Source: Clostridiales bacterium (lineage in GTDB: Bacteria > Bacillota > Clostridia > Lachnospirales > Lachnospiraceae). Taken from it: a stretch of DNA of 64,000 nucleotides. The notes under the pieces are model-generated. The model did no database searches. It had not been told where the DNA came from and was given only the letters and a program-made list of their open reading frames with translations. Within the stretch, counting starts at the first letter, position 1. Each line of letters starts with the position of its first letter. Made by a program: the position numbers and the translations under genes. The stretch covers positions 58,187-122,186 of the forward strand of contig JAJQAC010000014.1 of NCBI GenBank assembly GCA_021204025.1. Direction: 5' to 3'. Below, in pieces: positions 1 to 9,292 of this stretch.

Positions 1-800
1 GCAAGACTCAGATACGCATTTTCACTGTAACCCATGACAATCGCCAGCATGGAAATCACTGTCAGAATATAATACCATACAGCCCGTCCGCAATGTTTCT
101 CTGTTGCGAAGAGACCGGCTGCGAGTCCCAGAATCATGGCTACATAGGCCGTATAAGAATTAATATTTCCCATTGTCGAAGTAAAAATATTTTCCTGTCC
201 AGGCTTAATTCTGACCTTTAATCCCAGAATATCCATTTTAAAATAATCTGTGATTCCAAACAGACAAATCAGAAGACCGCTGATTAAAAAGATTTCCAGC
301 AGCCATCCTTTCGGTTTCCAGCAGCGGGTAACAAGAAAATAAAAACACAGATACATCGTCAGCAGGAAAAGCCCCGAATATCGTCCTTCATTCCCCCAGA
401 AAGATTCATACACATAATCAGACTGGATCGTAGAGATCGCCGCAGCAAGCCAGAACCCGATTACCAGCCCGTCCGGCAGGCCAAATGTCTCTTTCCAGCG
501 GCGCGGATGCAGCGCGGATATCAGCTTTTTTACATGATTGCCCTGATACTCCTTAAAATCAATAAAGGCCATCATCAGTCCCAGGACTACTGAAATAAAA
601 AGCATCGACACAACGATGATCCAGTAGCACTGATACTTTGTCTTTAAAACGTCAAAATAGGCGTCGTGCAGGATCAGCGGGAAGATGGTCACCAACGCCA
701 GAATACCAATCGTCATGATCCCGCAGAAAATTTTCCCACAGGTATCCGCAAACAAATCTCGCTGTTCTGTTTTTCCCGAATGTTTCTCTATTTTACTCAT
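1..800 (-). CDS. O-antigen ligase-like polytopic membrane protein (partial, runs off the left edge)
   Basis: An open frame on the minus strand starts at an ATG ending at 800, preceded by a good AAGGAG site 7 bases upstream, and runs off the window without a stop. The visible 266 residues have a charged N-terminus and then many hydrophobic segments. A soluble stretch around residues 130-145 (ESFWGNEGRYSGL) resembles the first periplasmic-side loop of Wzy/WaaL-type O-antigen ligase family proteins common in Lachnospiraceae. Such proteins polymerise or ligate cell-surface glycans, but the catalytic loop would be in the missing part, so function is inferred from family resemblance only. It follows the yajC terminator and appears to be its own transcription unit. 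Confidence 0.65.
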   Translation of the reverse strand, partial: MSKIEKHSGKTEQRDLFADTCGKIFCGIMTIGILALVTIFPLILHDAYFDVLKTKYQCYWIIVVSMLFISVVLGLMMAFIDFKEYQGNHVKKLISALHPRRWKETFGLPDGLVIGFWLAAAISTIQSDYVYESFWGNEGRYSGLFLLTMYLCFYFLVTRCWKPKGWLLEIFLISGLLICLFGITDYFKMDILGLKVRIKPGQENIFTSTMGNINSYTAYVAMILGLAAGLFATEKHCGRAVWYYILTVISMLAIVMGYSENAYLSL

Positions 801-815
801 CGCTGGACTCCTTTA

Positions 816-853
816 AACAAAAACTGTCAACAGGCGCAACACCCGCTGACAGT
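816..853 (-). terminator. Intrinsic terminator after yajC
   Basis: On the minus strand an imperfect hairpin with CTGTCA/TGACAG ends (824-852) is followed by TTTTTGTTT. It lies between the yajC stop and the downstream membrane-protein gene, so it probably ends the scf-sec-tgt-yajC transcript. Confidence 0.6.
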
Positions 854-892
854 CTTTCTTGCCAATCAAGTCTGAAAATATGACTGATAAAC

Positions 893-1165
893 TTACGCTT
901 CCGGCTTCTCTAACTGTACGATCGCGGATTTCTGCATCGGGATCCGGCAGTTTTTATTATTGCCGAACTCGATGATCACCGTGTCCTCAGTCATATCGAT
1001 AACGACCCCATAAAAGCCCGCCGTCGTCAGGACGCTGTCGCCAACCGCGATACTGTTTAACAGCTCCTGCTGCTTCTTTTTTTCCTTCTGCTGCGGGCGG
1101 ATCGCCATAAAATACATCAGTGCGCAAAAGAAAATAATATAACCCACTAAAAATGTTCCGCTCAT
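893..1165 (-). CDS. yajC: Preprotein translocase accessory subunit YajC
   Basis: A 90-residue protein with one N-terminal membrane helix (about residues 5-22) followed by the family signature RPQQKEKKKQQE and a small basic cytoplasmic domain containing GDSVLTTAGFYGVV. YajC associates with SecDF next to the SecYEG channel. The length fits the family and the ATG has a clear AGGAGG site. It is the last gene of a minus-strand cluster with tgt and secDF, which matches the classical tgt-yajC-secDF association and supports the call. A hairpin with a T tract follows it. Confidence 0.95.
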   Translation of the reverse strand: MSGTFLVGYIIFFCALMYFMAIRPQQKEKKKQQELLNSIAVGDSVLTTAGFYGVVIDMTEDTVIIEFGNNKNCRIPMQKSAIVQLEKPEA

Positions 1166-1240
1166 GATTGTCCTCCTGTGATTGGATCCTCCCGGATCGT
1201 TTTTTTATTTTCCGCGAGGAGTCTCTTCTTTGATCAATCT

Positions 1241-2380
1241 TTACTCCTGCGGACCTGCTGCCATACGGGCGAGCTTCTCCGCTTTATAAGACGCGTATCG
1301 ATGTTCTTCGATCGCGCTGCGAATCTCTGTCATCATTGTATTATAAAAATACAAATTATGCAAGACACATAATCGCATCCCCAGCATTTCCTTTGCCTTA
1401 AACAGATGGCGGATATAAGCCCTGCTGTAGGATCGGCACGCCGGACAGCCACAGCCTTCTTCGATCGGCCTCGGATCCAGTTCATACTTGCGATTCAGAA
1501 GATTCAGTTTTCCATGATTGGTATAAACATGGCTATGACGTCCGTTTCTTGACGGATACACGCAGTCAAAGAAATCTACACCCCGGTCAACCGCTTCAAG
1601 GATATTGGCCGGTGTCCCGACGCCCATCAGGTACGTTGGTTTGTCCCGCGGCAGCAACGGCACGGTCACATCCAGGATGTGATACATCTCCTCGTGCGAC
1701 TCTCCGACCGCCAGACCACCCACAGCGTAACCGTCCAGATTCATTGATGAAATCGTCCTTGCGTGATTCATGCGGATCTCGTCGCACACACCTCCCTGAT
1801 TGATACCAAAGAGGAGCTGTTCCCGGTTAATCGTATCCGACAGTGAATTCAGCCGGTTCATCTCAATCCGGCAGCGCTCCAGCCAGCGGCTTGTCCGGTC
1901 AACAGATGCCCTGATATAAGAAGTCTCTGCCTTGCTCGGCGGACATTCGTCGAATGCCATCGCAATTGTCGAGCCCAGATTGGACTGGATCTGCATGCTT
2001 TCTTCCGGACCCATAAAGATCTTGTGTCCATCGATATGGGACTGGAAGGAAACTCCCTCTTCTCTTATCTTTCTCAGACCAGCCAGGGAGAACACCTGAA
2101 AGCCGCCCGAATCCGTGAGGATCGGCCGATCCCAGTTCATGAATTTGCGCAGACCGCCAAATCTGCGGATCAACTCGTCTCCGGTACGTACATGGAGATG
2201 GTAGGTATTGGAAAGTTCTACCTGAGTGCCGATCTGCCGCAGATCGTCGGTGGAAACCGCACCTTTGATTACGCCTACAGTGCCTACGTTCATGAATACT
2301 GGTGTTTCAATCGTGCCGTGTACGGTTTCCATGCGCGCGCGCTTGGCGCGGCCGTCGGATGCGATTATTTGATAGTTCAT
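1241..2380 (-). CDS. tgt: tRNA-guanine transglycosylase
   Basis: This enzyme exchanges guanine-34 in GUN-anticodon tRNAs for the queuosine precursor preQ1. The 379-residue chain shows the expected features in order: GTVGVIKGAV near the N-terminus, the active-site region ILTDSGGFQVFSL, the LMGVGTP stretch, the second catalytic aspartate in DFFDCVYPSRNGRH, and the zinc site CGCPACRSYSRAYIRHL. The start MNYQIIASDG is chosen because homologues begin here; the frame is open a further 31 codons upstream, but that part has no family similarity and covers a hairpin. It sits between secDF and yajC, the usual neighbourhood. Confidence 0.95.
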   Translation of the reverse strand: MNYQIIASDGRAKRARMETVHGTIETPVFMNVGTVGVIKGAVSTDDLRQIGTQVELSNTYHLHVRTGDELIRRFGGLRKFMNWDRPILTDSGGFQVFSLAGLRKIREEGVSFQSHIDGHKIFMGPEESMQIQSNLGSTIAMAFDECPPSKAETSYIRASVDRTSRWLERCRIEMNRLNSLSDTINREQLLFGINQGGVCDEIRMNHARTISSMNLDGYAVGGLAVGESHEEMYHILDVTVPLLPRDKPTYLMGVGTPANILEAVDRGVDFFDCVYPSRNGRHSHVYTNHGKLNLLNRKYELDPRPIEEGCGCPACRSYSRAYIRHLFKAKEMLGMRLCVLHNLYFYNTMMTEIRSAIEEHRYASYKAEKLARMAAGPQE

Positions 2381-2418
2381 TTTATTTCTGCCTGTTTTTA
2401 CTTTATGATCACCAATCC

Positions 2419-2455
2419 GTTCCTGAGAGGGAAGAATATCTTCCCTCTCAGGAAC
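2419..2455. repeat. Perfect 17-bp-arm hairpin, repeat family 3
   Basis: Arms of 17 bases (2419-2435 and 2439-2455) are exact reverse complements around a 3-base loop. It lies between the secDF stop and the tgt start. On the plus strand it reads GTTCCTGAGAGG...CTCTCAGGAACTATTTTG, very like the hairpin at 61408-61440 and the arms of the large inverted repeat at 44438-44581. It may be a processing or attenuation site for tgt-yajC; no long T tract follows on the minus strand. Confidence 0.7.
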
Positions 2456-2537
2456 TATTTTGTTGGTAACCACACCTAAAAATACATAATTTTCACAATT
2501 AAACTGGTTATGGAATCCTATAAAGCAAATTTAATAC

Positions 2538-4703
2538 TTACTTCTGAACCTTCTTACTCTCCGCCTCAGCCTTCTTCGCCTCCGCGCGTCTCTTCTGCTT
2601 CTGCAATGTCAGTGTATACCAGAGAGACCCTGCTACGCAGATGGACGAGTAAGTGCCGCATATGATACCGACCATCAGCGGCAGAGTAAACTCACGGATC
2701 GAGGATACTCCCAGCAGGAAGAGAACAAATACCATGATGAAGGTCGTCAGGGAAGTGTTGATGCTTCGGGTCACGCTCTGTGTGACACTCTTATTGACTA
2801 CATCCTCCAGGGTCTCTTTGCCTGTTTTCTGAGCAAGGTTTTCGCGCACACGATCAAAGATGACGATCGTCGCGTTGATCGAATAACCCACAATCGTCAG
2901 CATGCAGGCGATAAAGGTCGAACCAACCGACCATTTCGCAATTGCATAAAAGGTGAGTACTACCAGTACGTCATGTACCAGACACAAGATCGCGCTGGCC
3001 GCAAAGTTGATATCCTTGAAACGGAACCAGATGTAAAGAAGCATCAGGATCGTAGCGACGATTACCGCTACCAGTGCATCCTGCTTCATCTCGGTACTGA
3101 CTGACGCAGAAATGCTTTCCGCTGTAATTTTCTCTGCCTCCACTCCGAAATTCTCTACCAGAGACTCTTCCAGAGCTTTTCTCTGCTCGACATTTAACGT
3201 CTTTGTCTTGATGATCACTTCATTGGTTCCGGCCACCTTCTGTGTCTGCACGTCTGCATCCTGGGTGATCTCGGAAACCTTCGGTACTACCTCAGAGGAA
3301 ATCTGCTCCAGCGACATATCTTCGTTGAAAGTCACGCTGGTGGAGGTGCCACCGGTGAAGTCCATGCCGTAATTTAAGGGTTTGCCGCTCCCCGCCAGAT
3401 TGGCACCCATGCCGACCCAGCCGATCACAATCAGCACAACCGAAATCAGAAAGCAGGTTTTTCTCTTGCCGACAAAGTCAAATACCTTGCCCTGTCTGCG
3501 GATTCCGTAAAATTTCGGATCTTCGAAGCCCAGCGCATACAGTGTATTTAACGCTCCTCTGGTTACAAAAAGCGCCGTCACCATCGACAATACGATACCA
3601 ATCGCCAGCGTCGTAGCAAATCCCTTTACCGTACCCGAACCACGCAGATAGAGAACCACCGCCGCGATCAGAGTTGTGATATTGCCGTCGATAATCGCCG
3701 AAAGCGCCTTGGAGAAACCGGTCTTAATCGCGGATCTGACGGTCTTGCCGTAGCCAATCTCCTCCTTGATACGGGTAAAGATGATAACATTCGCATCTAC
3801 CGCCATACCTACCGACAGGATAATACCCGCGATACCCGGCAGTGTCAGCGTCACCTGGAACGCTGCCAGCAGGACCAGAATCACGCCCACATAAATCGCC
3901 AGCGCCAGAGCTGCCGCCAGTCCCGGAATCAGATAAACAATGATCATAAAGAGTACGACCACGCCAAATCCGATCATACCGGCTCTGAGACTTGTGGAAA
4001 TCGCCTCCTGGCCGAGCTTCGCGCCCACTACGTTAGAGCGCAGTTCTTCCAGTTCCAGGGACAGCGATCCGATACGGATCGTAGAAGCCAGCGTTTCTGC
4101 CTCCTCATAGCTGTCCATGCCGTCGATCTGGCACTGTCCGCCGGTAATCGCTTCACGGACGACCGGGTTGGAATAAATCATGTTATCATAGATAATCGCA
4201 ATTCTCTTACCGACATTTGCTGTCGTCGCCTCCGCGAACGCCGCAGTCCCCTCATCGGTAAAAGTCAGGCTGACCACATAAGACTTCACGTTATTCTGAT
4301 CAATAATGCCTGCTTTTGCTGACGCCACCTGATCGCCGGTCAGAATCACCTGGCCATCTTCATCCACAAATATCAGGGAGCCCGGTTTTCCCAGTTCTTC
4401 CAGAATTGTGTTGGCATCCGATACGCCCGGAATATCGATATTGATCCGGTTATCGCCCTCCTGATAAACCTCCGCCTCGGTACTGTAGTTCTGCACACGC
4501 TGCTGAAGCTTATAAATCGTATCGGACATTTCTTCTGCAGTAGGATTCTCGTCAACTGCCTGATAAGTAATACTTACACCCCCGGCCAGATCCAGGCCCA
4601 GTTTGATGTCATCCATGGTGCTATAGCCCAGATAACCAAACAGGCAGATCGCCACAAGCAGGATGAGCAGTCCGACTATCCCCTTCACCTTACTGTTCTT
4701 CAT
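2538..4703 (-). CDS. secDF: Protein translocase subunit SecDF (fused SecD and SecF)
   Basis: A 721-residue fusion of SecD (about residues 1-400) and SecF (about 415-700). SecD begins with a membrane helix and the D1 motif DIKLGLDLAGGVSITYQ, followed by a large extracellular domain and helices with GIAGIILSVGMAVDANVIIF. SecF starts after DPKFYGIRRQGKVFDF, carries its own D1-like LNYGMDFTGGTSTSV and ends with TIVGYSINATIVIFDRVREN. The complex uses the proton motive force to complete protein export at the membrane. The start has an AAGGAG site. It lies between scfB and tgt; in many Clostridia secD and secF are separate genes, so the fusion and the order are worth noting. Confidence 0.95.
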   Translation of the reverse strand: MKNSKVKGIVGLLILLVAICLFGYLGYSTMDDIKLGLDLAGGVSITYQAVDENPTAEEMSDTIYKLQQRVQNYSTEAEVYQEGDNRINIDIPGVSDANTILEELGKPGSLIFVDEDGQVILTGDQVASAKAGIIDQNNVKSYVVSLTFTDEGTAAFAEATTANVGKRIAIIYDNMIYSNPVVREAITGGQCQIDGMDSYEEAETLASTIRIGSLSLELEELRSNVVGAKLGQEAISTSLRAGMIGFGVVVLFMIIVYLIPGLAAALALAIYVGVILVLLAAFQVTLTLPGIAGIILSVGMAVDANVIIFTRIKEEIGYGKTVRSAIKTGFSKALSAIIDGNITTLIAAVVLYLRGSGTVKGFATTLAIGIVLSMVTALFVTRGALNTLYALGFEDPKFYGIRRQGKVFDFVGKRKTCFLISVVLIVIGWVGMGANLAGSGKPLNYGMDFTGGTSTSVTFNEDMSLEQISSEVVPKVSEITQDADVQTQKVAGTNEVIIKTKTLNVEQRKALEESLVENFGVEAEKITAESISASVSTEMKQDALVAVIVATILMLLYIWFRFKDINFAASAILCLVHDVLVVLTFYAIAKWSVGSTFIACMLTIVGYSINATIVIFDRVRENLAQKTGKETLEDVVNKSVTQSVTRSINTSLTTFIMVFVLFLLGVSSIREFTLPLMVGIICGTYSSICVAGSLWYTLTLQKQKRRAEAKKAEAESKKVQK

Positions 4704-4754
4704 TGCTTTTTCTCCTTATTTCTTACTTCAATGACCACCAGCGGCTATTATTCC

Positions 4755-6152
4755 TCAGGACAACGCCGCCTTAATCATAATTGCGCACTCAATTCTTTTC
4801 TTCTGCATCTCGCAGCCGATGTCATAGGCATCCGTAATGCGTCCATGAAAATTGTAGGAATTCGCCGCACATCCGCCGCTGCAGTAAAAACGCGCAAAAC
4901 AATTGCGGCATTTTTCCTTTGCGTACACATTACAAAGTTTAAATTCATCACGAATATCTTCCCGCACAACACCGGTATCCACGTTTCCCATCAGGAAATT
5001 CTCCTGCCCCACAAACTGATGGCAGGGATAAAGATCTCCCCATGGCGTGACCGCCAGATACTCCGTACCGGATCCGCAGCCGGACAACCGTTTTGCCACG
5101 CAAGGACCCTGGTCCAGATTCAACATAAAATGAAAGAAATTGAAGCCATGGCCTTCCTGTCTGCGCCGGATATACTCAACGGCAAGTTTATCATATTCTT
5201 CCATGATACGGGGAAGATCCTCCTCGCGGATCGCGTATTCCTCTGTGGGTGCCGCCACTACCGGCTCCATCGAGAGCTGATCAAAACCGAGATCAGCAAA
5301 ATGCTTCACATCCTCACAGAAATCCAGATTGTGCCGGGTAAAGGTTCCCCGCACATAGTAATCCTTATGAAGCGCGCGCCGTTCGGCCGCAAACTTCTGG
5401 AATTTCGGGACTATGATATCATAGCTGCTCCCATGACCATTTCTGGTCGGCCGCATATAGTCGTTAATTTCACGGCGTCCGTCAAGACTCAATACGACAT
5501 TCGCCATCTCCCGGTTACAGAAATCCATGATTTCGTCATTTAACAGGACACCGTTTGTTGTCAGTGTAAAACGAAACCGTTTATTATGCGCCTGCTCCTG
5601 AGAGCGTCCATACTCCACCAGCTGCTTTACCACTTCCCAGTTCATCAGCGGCTCTCCGCCAAAGAAATCTACTTCCAGGTTGATCCGGTTCCCGGAATTT
5701 GCAATCAGAAAATCCAGCGCCTTTTTCCCGACCTCAAACGACATCAGCGCACGCCGCCCATGATACTCACCTTCTTCTGCAAAGCAGTAACGACAGCCCA
5801 GATTGCAGTCATGTGCAATATGCAGGCACAGCGCCTTAACCACAGTCTTTCGCTTCTTAAAATCTGTAATATACTGCTGATAAATATCACGGGTATACAA
5901 TTCCCCGGCGTCAATCAGCTCCTGGATCTCATCCAGAGCTTCCCCAATCTCTTTCTCCGGATAGGAATCCTTCAGGCTGTTCCTTACATATTGACGCGTC
6001 TCCGGAGAAATCGGAACTGCCGTTTCCAGTTCTCCGACAATGGGCTCTAAGAGAGCGACCGCATCATAAACAACATTGTCCACGACATGCACCGAACCAC
6101 TGGCTATGTCCATAACAATGTTATAACCATTATTTTTATACTGATGAATCAC
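4755..6152 (-). CDS. scfB: Radical SAM/SPASM maturase of the SCIFF peptide
   Basis: A 465-residue radical SAM enzyme that installs thioether crosslinks in the six-cysteine peptide encoded just upstream. The 4Fe-4S site CNLGCRYC (CX3CX2C) is at about residues 116-123. A cysteine-rich SPASM region follows in the C-terminal third (CGSGTEYLAVTPWG, CRNCFARFYCSGGCAAN, CEMQKKRIEC). The start is taken as a GTG giving M-IHQYKNNGYNIV, as in homologues, with GGAGGA 6 bases upstream. The frame is open 22 codons further, but that covers a terminator hairpin. The neighbouring scfA, secDF, tgt and yajC match the conserved clostridial neighbourhood in a rearranged order. Confidence 0.95.
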   Translation of the reverse strand: MIHQYKNNGYNIVMDIASGSVHVVDNVVYDAVALLEPIVGELETAVPISPETRQYVRNSLKDSYPEKEIGEALDEIQELIDAGELYTRDIYQQYITDFKKRKTVVKALCLHIAHDCNLGCRYCFAEEGEYHGRRALMSFEVGKKALDFLIANSGNRINLEVDFFGGEPLMNWEVVKQLVEYGRSQEQAHNKRFRFTLTTNGVLLNDEIMDFCNREMANVVLSLDGRREINDYMRPTRNGHGSSYDIIVPKFQKFAAERRALHKDYYVRGTFTRHNLDFCEDVKHFADLGFDQLSMEPVVAAPTEEYAIREEDLPRIMEEYDKLAVEYIRRRQEGHGFNFFHFMLNLDQGPCVAKRLSGCGSGTEYLAVTPWGDLYPCHQFVGQENFLMGNVDTGVVREDIRDEFKLCNVYAKEKCRNCFARFYCSGGCAANSYNFHGRITDAYDIGCEMQKKRIECAIMIKAALS

Positions 6153-6174
6153 TACCGTTCCTCCGATAAAGCGG

Positions 6175-6207
6175 AAAAAAACCCCTACCTGCTTTCGAGA
6201 ATAGGGG
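6175..6207 (-). terminator. Intrinsic terminator/attenuator between scfA and scfB
   Basis: On the minus strand CCCCTA...TAGGGG (6182-6207) is followed directly by seven T residues (6175-6181). It lies after the scfA stop and before the scfB ribosome site, so it should give high scfA transcript with partial read-through into scfB. Confidence 0.75.
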
Positions 6208-6236
6208 CCTGTTCTCATTTGTCTTCCTGAAAAAGA

Positions 6237-6383
6237 TTATCTGTTCGCATTCTCGCAGGACTGATTGCCTACGGTGCAGGAAGTCTTGCATGCGGACTGG
6301 CAGGAAGTCTGGCACTCGCCGCAGCCGCCCTTTTTCATGGATTCTTTTAAAGTTTTGTTATTTAAGGTTTTTACGTGTTTCAT
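6237..6383 (-). CDS. scfA: SCIFF ribosomal peptide precursor (six cysteines in forty-five)
   Basis: A 48-residue peptide starting MKHVKTLNNKTLK, the recognised SCIFF leader, with a core carrying exactly six cysteines at residues 21, 24, 28, 32, 36 and 43. The start is set by AGGAGG 8 bases upstream; the longer reading of 60 codons has no family support. It is the substrate of the ScfB maturase encoded next door. SCIFF is near-universal in Clostridia, and its cellular role is not settled. It has its own strong promoter within the end of cca and is followed by a terminator before scfB. Confidence 0.95.
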   Translation of the reverse strand: MKHVKTLNNKTLKESMKKGGCGECQTSCQSACKTSCTVGNQSCENANR

Positions 6384-6417
6384 ATCTTTAAGCCTCCTAT
6401 GCTCACAATTAACTCGC

Positions 6418-6446
6418 ATTATAGCATATTGGGAAAATCAGTGCAA
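6418..6446 (-). promoter_or_regulatory. Sigma-A type promoter of scfA
   Basis: TTGCAC, a 17-base spacer and a perfect TATAAT read on the minus strand, about 35 bases before the scfA ATG. The -35 end overlaps the 3' end of cca. Confidence 0.75.
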
Positions 6447-7664
6447 GGTTTTTCGCGGATTGTGGGGGAACTTTTCATCATATTTTCGCTTACCGTCCGT
6501 CTCTGCGAGAAAATCCATCAAAACTTTTTTATCATTCTTAGAGGGATCCTCCAACACAGCGTCAAGCATCCGCGAGAGGATCACCCCGATCTCGCGTCCT
6601 GGTTTCACACCGGCCAAGATCAGGTCCTGGCCGGTGACGGCCAGCTGCCTGAGTGTCAGGCAATCGCCTCTCTCCCGGATCCGCGCGGTCAGTCTGCGGA
6701 TGTTTTCTCCATATTCGTTCAGTTCAATCAGAGCGTCCCAGATCTGTGGTTCCATCTGACTCATGGCGCGGCGCACGGCGACTTCGTCCTCGTTCATCGG
6801 TTTTCCGGCCCAGGATGTGAGCGTCCTTACATGTGCGATGGTTTCATTATCCATCTTCAGGTCTTTCAGTATCCGCACGGCTTCCTCAGGAGAAACCAGT
6901 CGCAGAAGCGCCGCCCAGCGCAGGTATCTGACTTCCGGGAGTCCTGCGGGGATCCTGATGTCCTCCCATGGGATCCGGGAAAATGACGGGGACACATATT
7001 CGCTGATCCCGGTTTCATACACATCCTTTATTTTTTCCGGGCATCCGGATAACAAAGTCTTTGTGAGTTCCGCCTGGATCCGTTCTTTGCTGACTTTCGC
7101 GAGGTTTGGCGCGATTGTGCGGATCGCTTCGCGGGTCACGGGATCGATCGTAAAGTCCAGCTGTGCGCTGAAACGGATCGCGCGCAGGATCCGCAGGGCA
7201 TCCTCAGTAAACCTCTCAGTCGGATCACCAACGCAGCGGATCACCCGACGCTTCAGATCTCCGGCTCCGTCAAACGCGTCCACAATCCCGGTCTCCGGGC
7301 TGTACGCTATTGCGTTAATCGTAAAATCGCGGCGTCGCAGGTCTTCCAGCAGATCTGATGTGAACTGTACCTGCTTTGGATGTCTCCCGTCTTCATACTC
7401 ACCGTCGATCCGATAAGTAGTTACTTCATAACCGACCCGATCGACCAGAACGGTCACTGTCCCGTGCTGAATCCCGGTATCGATGGTCCGGCGAAAAAGT
7501 TCCTTAACCTGAACCGGTCTCGCAGACGTTGTGATATCCCAGTCGCCCGGAGTCCGCCCCAAAAGTGTATCGCGGACACAGCCGCCCACAGCATAAGCCT
7601 CATAACCATGACGTTTTAATTTTCCGATGATATAATCCACCTGACGCGGAATCTCTATCTGCAT
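6438..7664 (-). CDS. cca: CCA tRNA nucleotidyltransferase
   Basis: Adds or repairs the 3' CCA end of tRNAs. The 408-residue protein has the class II head domain: AYAVGGCVRDTLLGR (residues 23-37) followed by GDWDITTSA, the metal-binding DxD. The flexible RRDFTINAIAYSPETG motif and the R-R-x-I-R-C and EDALRILRAIRF motifs of the neck follow. The C-terminal third is helical and diverged, as usual. ATG with GAGGGG 8 bases upstream. It lies downstream of proS on the same strand with about 80 bases between, and its end carries the scfA promoter. Confidence 0.93.
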   Translation of the reverse strand: MQIEIPRQVDYIIGKLKRHGYEAYAVGGCVRDTLLGRTPGDWDITTSARPVQVKELFRRTIDTGIQHGTVTVLVDRVGYEVTTYRIDGEYEDGRHPKQVQFTSDLLEDLRRRDFTINAIAYSPETGIVDAFDGAGDLKRRVIRCVGDPTERFTEDALRILRAIRFSAQLDFTIDPVTREAIRTIAPNLAKVSKERIQAELTKTLLSGCPEKIKDVYETGISEYVSPSFSRIPWEDIRIPAGLPEVRYLRWAALLRLVSPEEAVRILKDLKMDNETIAHVRTLTSWAGKPMNEDEVAVRRAMSQMEPQIWDALIELNEYGENIRRLTARIRERGDCLTLRQLAVTGQDLILAGVKPGREIGVILSRMLDAVLEDPSKNDKKVLMDFLAETDGKRKYDEKFPHNPRKTLH

Positions 7665-7743
7665 CCTGGCAACCCCTCTGAAAACTCCTTATCGATCCGG
7701 TTCCTGTCAATGACCAGCTCGGTATGGAATCTTTCTGTAAGTA

Positions 7744-9177
7744 TCAATATGCCCTGCCCCAGTAAACCATCTTCTTTGCGGGACGTCCGCAGCACACGCA
7801 GCAGTCAGATAACTGTTCCTGTGCAAACGGCATGCAGCGAGATGTTGCAGATGTATCTTCCTTAATCTTATCCTCGCATGCCTGATCTCCACACCACATC
7901 GCCTTTACAAATCCCGGTTTTTCATTGATCGTTTTTACAAATGACTCGTAATCTGTCGCCGTATAAGTATGCGCTTCACGATGCTTTCTCGCCCGCTCCA
8001 GCATATCTGTCTGAATCGTATCCAGCAGTTCGCCAACAGACTGCGCAATCGTATCCAGCGCTACTGTCATCTTCTCATTGGTATCCCGGCGTACCAGCAC
8101 TGCCTGTCCGTTCGCGAGATCCCGCGGACCGATCTCCACGCGCACCGGTATTCCGCGCATCTCATGCTCCGCAAATTTCCATCCCGGACTTCTGTCTGAA
8201 TCATCTACCTTAACACTGTAATCCTTCAGCGCGTCTTTTACTGCGTATGCCGCATCCAGCACGCCCTCTTTCTTCTGCTGGATCGGTACGATCACTACCT
8301 GCGTCGGCGCAATCCGCGGCGGCAGCACCAGTCCGTTATTATCTCCGTGTACCATAATCAGAGCGCCGATCATACGGGTCGTCATACCCCAGGACGTCTG
8401 ATGGACATATTTTAATTTGTTATCCTTATCAGCGAACTGAATGTCGAACGCTTTCGCGAAGCCATCGCCAAAGTTATGGCTTGTGCCGGACTGCAGCGCC
8501 TTACCGTCGTGCATCAGCGCCTCGATCGTATAAGTTGATTCCGCCCCTGCAAACTTTTCCTTATCGGTCTTCTGTCCGCGGATCACCGGGATCGCCAGCA
8601 CTTCTTCACAGAAGTCCGCGTAAACATTCAGCATCTGGATGGTGCGCTCCTCAGCTTCCTCGGCAGTCGCATGAGCCGTATGGCCTTCCTGCCATAAGAA
8701 TTCACGGGATCTTAAAAACGGGCGGGTCGTCTTCTCCCAGCGCACCACCGAACACCACTGGTTATAGACACGCGGCAGATCCCGGTAAGAATGAATGTCC
8801 TTCGCATAAAAATCACAGAATAAGGTCTCGGAGGTCGGGCGCACACACATACGCTCCTGAAGTTCATCCAGACCACCCTGAGTCACCCAGGCCACCTCCG
8901 GTGCGAAGCCCTCTACATGATCCTTTTCCTTATTTAACAAGCTCTCCGGAATAAAGATCGGCATATAGACATTCTGTACACCAGTCTCCTTAAAGCGGCG
9001 ATCCAATTCCTTCTGAATATTTTCCCAGATTGCATATCCTGCGGGTTTAATCACCATGCAGCCCTTGACGCTGGCATAATCACACAGCTCCGCTTTTTTT
9101 ACTACATCCGTATACCATTGAGCGAAATCCACATCCATTGAAGTGATCGATTCCACCAGCTTTTTATCATTTCCCAT
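7744..9177 (-). CDS. proS: Prolyl-tRNA synthetase, archaeal/eukaryote-like short form
   Basis: Charges tRNA-Pro. The 477-residue length, absence of the editing insertion and a C-terminal cysteine-rich segment (CGDQACEDK ... [19 protein letters not shown]) identify the short type. Class II motifs are visible: motif 2 around [16 protein letters not shown] and [24 protein letters not shown], and motif 3 near [17 protein letters not shown]. The start [10 protein letters not shown] is preferred over codons further upstream because GAGGAG lies 7 bases before it. No T-box consensus was found upstream; a hairpin (9222-9253) sits in the leader after a good promoter. Confidence 0.95.
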   Translation of the reverse strand: MGNDKKLVESITSMDVDFAQWYTDVVKKAELCDYASVKGCMVIKPAGYAIWENIQKELDRRFKETGVQNVYMPIFIPESLLNKEKDHVEGFAPEVAWVTQGGLDELQERMCVRPTSETLFCDFYAKDIHSYRDLPRVYNQWCSVVRWEKTTRPFLRSREFLWQEGHTAHATAEEAEERTIQMLNVYADFCEEVLAIPVIRGQKTDKEKFAGAESTYTIEALMHDGKALQSGTSHNFGDGFAKAFDIQFADKDNKLKYVHQTSWGMTTRMIGALIMVHGDNNGLVLPPRIAPTQVVIVPIQQKKEGVLDAAYAVKDALKDYSVKVDDSDRSPGWKFAEHEMRGIPVRVEIGPRDLANGQAVLVRRDTNEKMTVALDTIAQSVGELLDTIQTDMLERARKHREAHTYTATDYESFVKTINEKPGFVKAMWCGDQACEDKIKEDTSATSRCMPFAQEQLSDCCVCCGRPAKKMVYWGRAY

Positions 9178-9221
9178 GACGGCTCTCCTCATATCATATT
9201 TATTCATTTTCCATGATAATC

Positions 9222-9253
9222 GTTCAGGACAGATTTTCATCCACGACCTGAAC
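9222..9253 (-). promoter_or_regulatory. Hairpin in the proS leader
   Basis: GTTCAGG (9222-9228) and CCTGAAC (9247-9253) are exact complements with an 18-base loop between the promoter and the proS ribosome site. No T tract follows. Its role is unknown. Confidence 0.35.
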
Positions 9254-9263
9254 AGTCACATCC

Positions 9264-9292
9264 AATCTACGTTATTTTTTCATGATTGTCAA
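9264..9292 (-). promoter_or_regulatory. Promoter of proS
   Basis: TTGACA, a 17-base spacer and TAGATT on the minus strand, about 90 bases before the proS start. Confidence 0.65.

Noticed and set aside
4731..5543. Long open frame on the plus strand opposite scfB (270 codons)
   Set aside because: Shadow of the ScfB coding sequence; no ribosome site and no recognisable domain.
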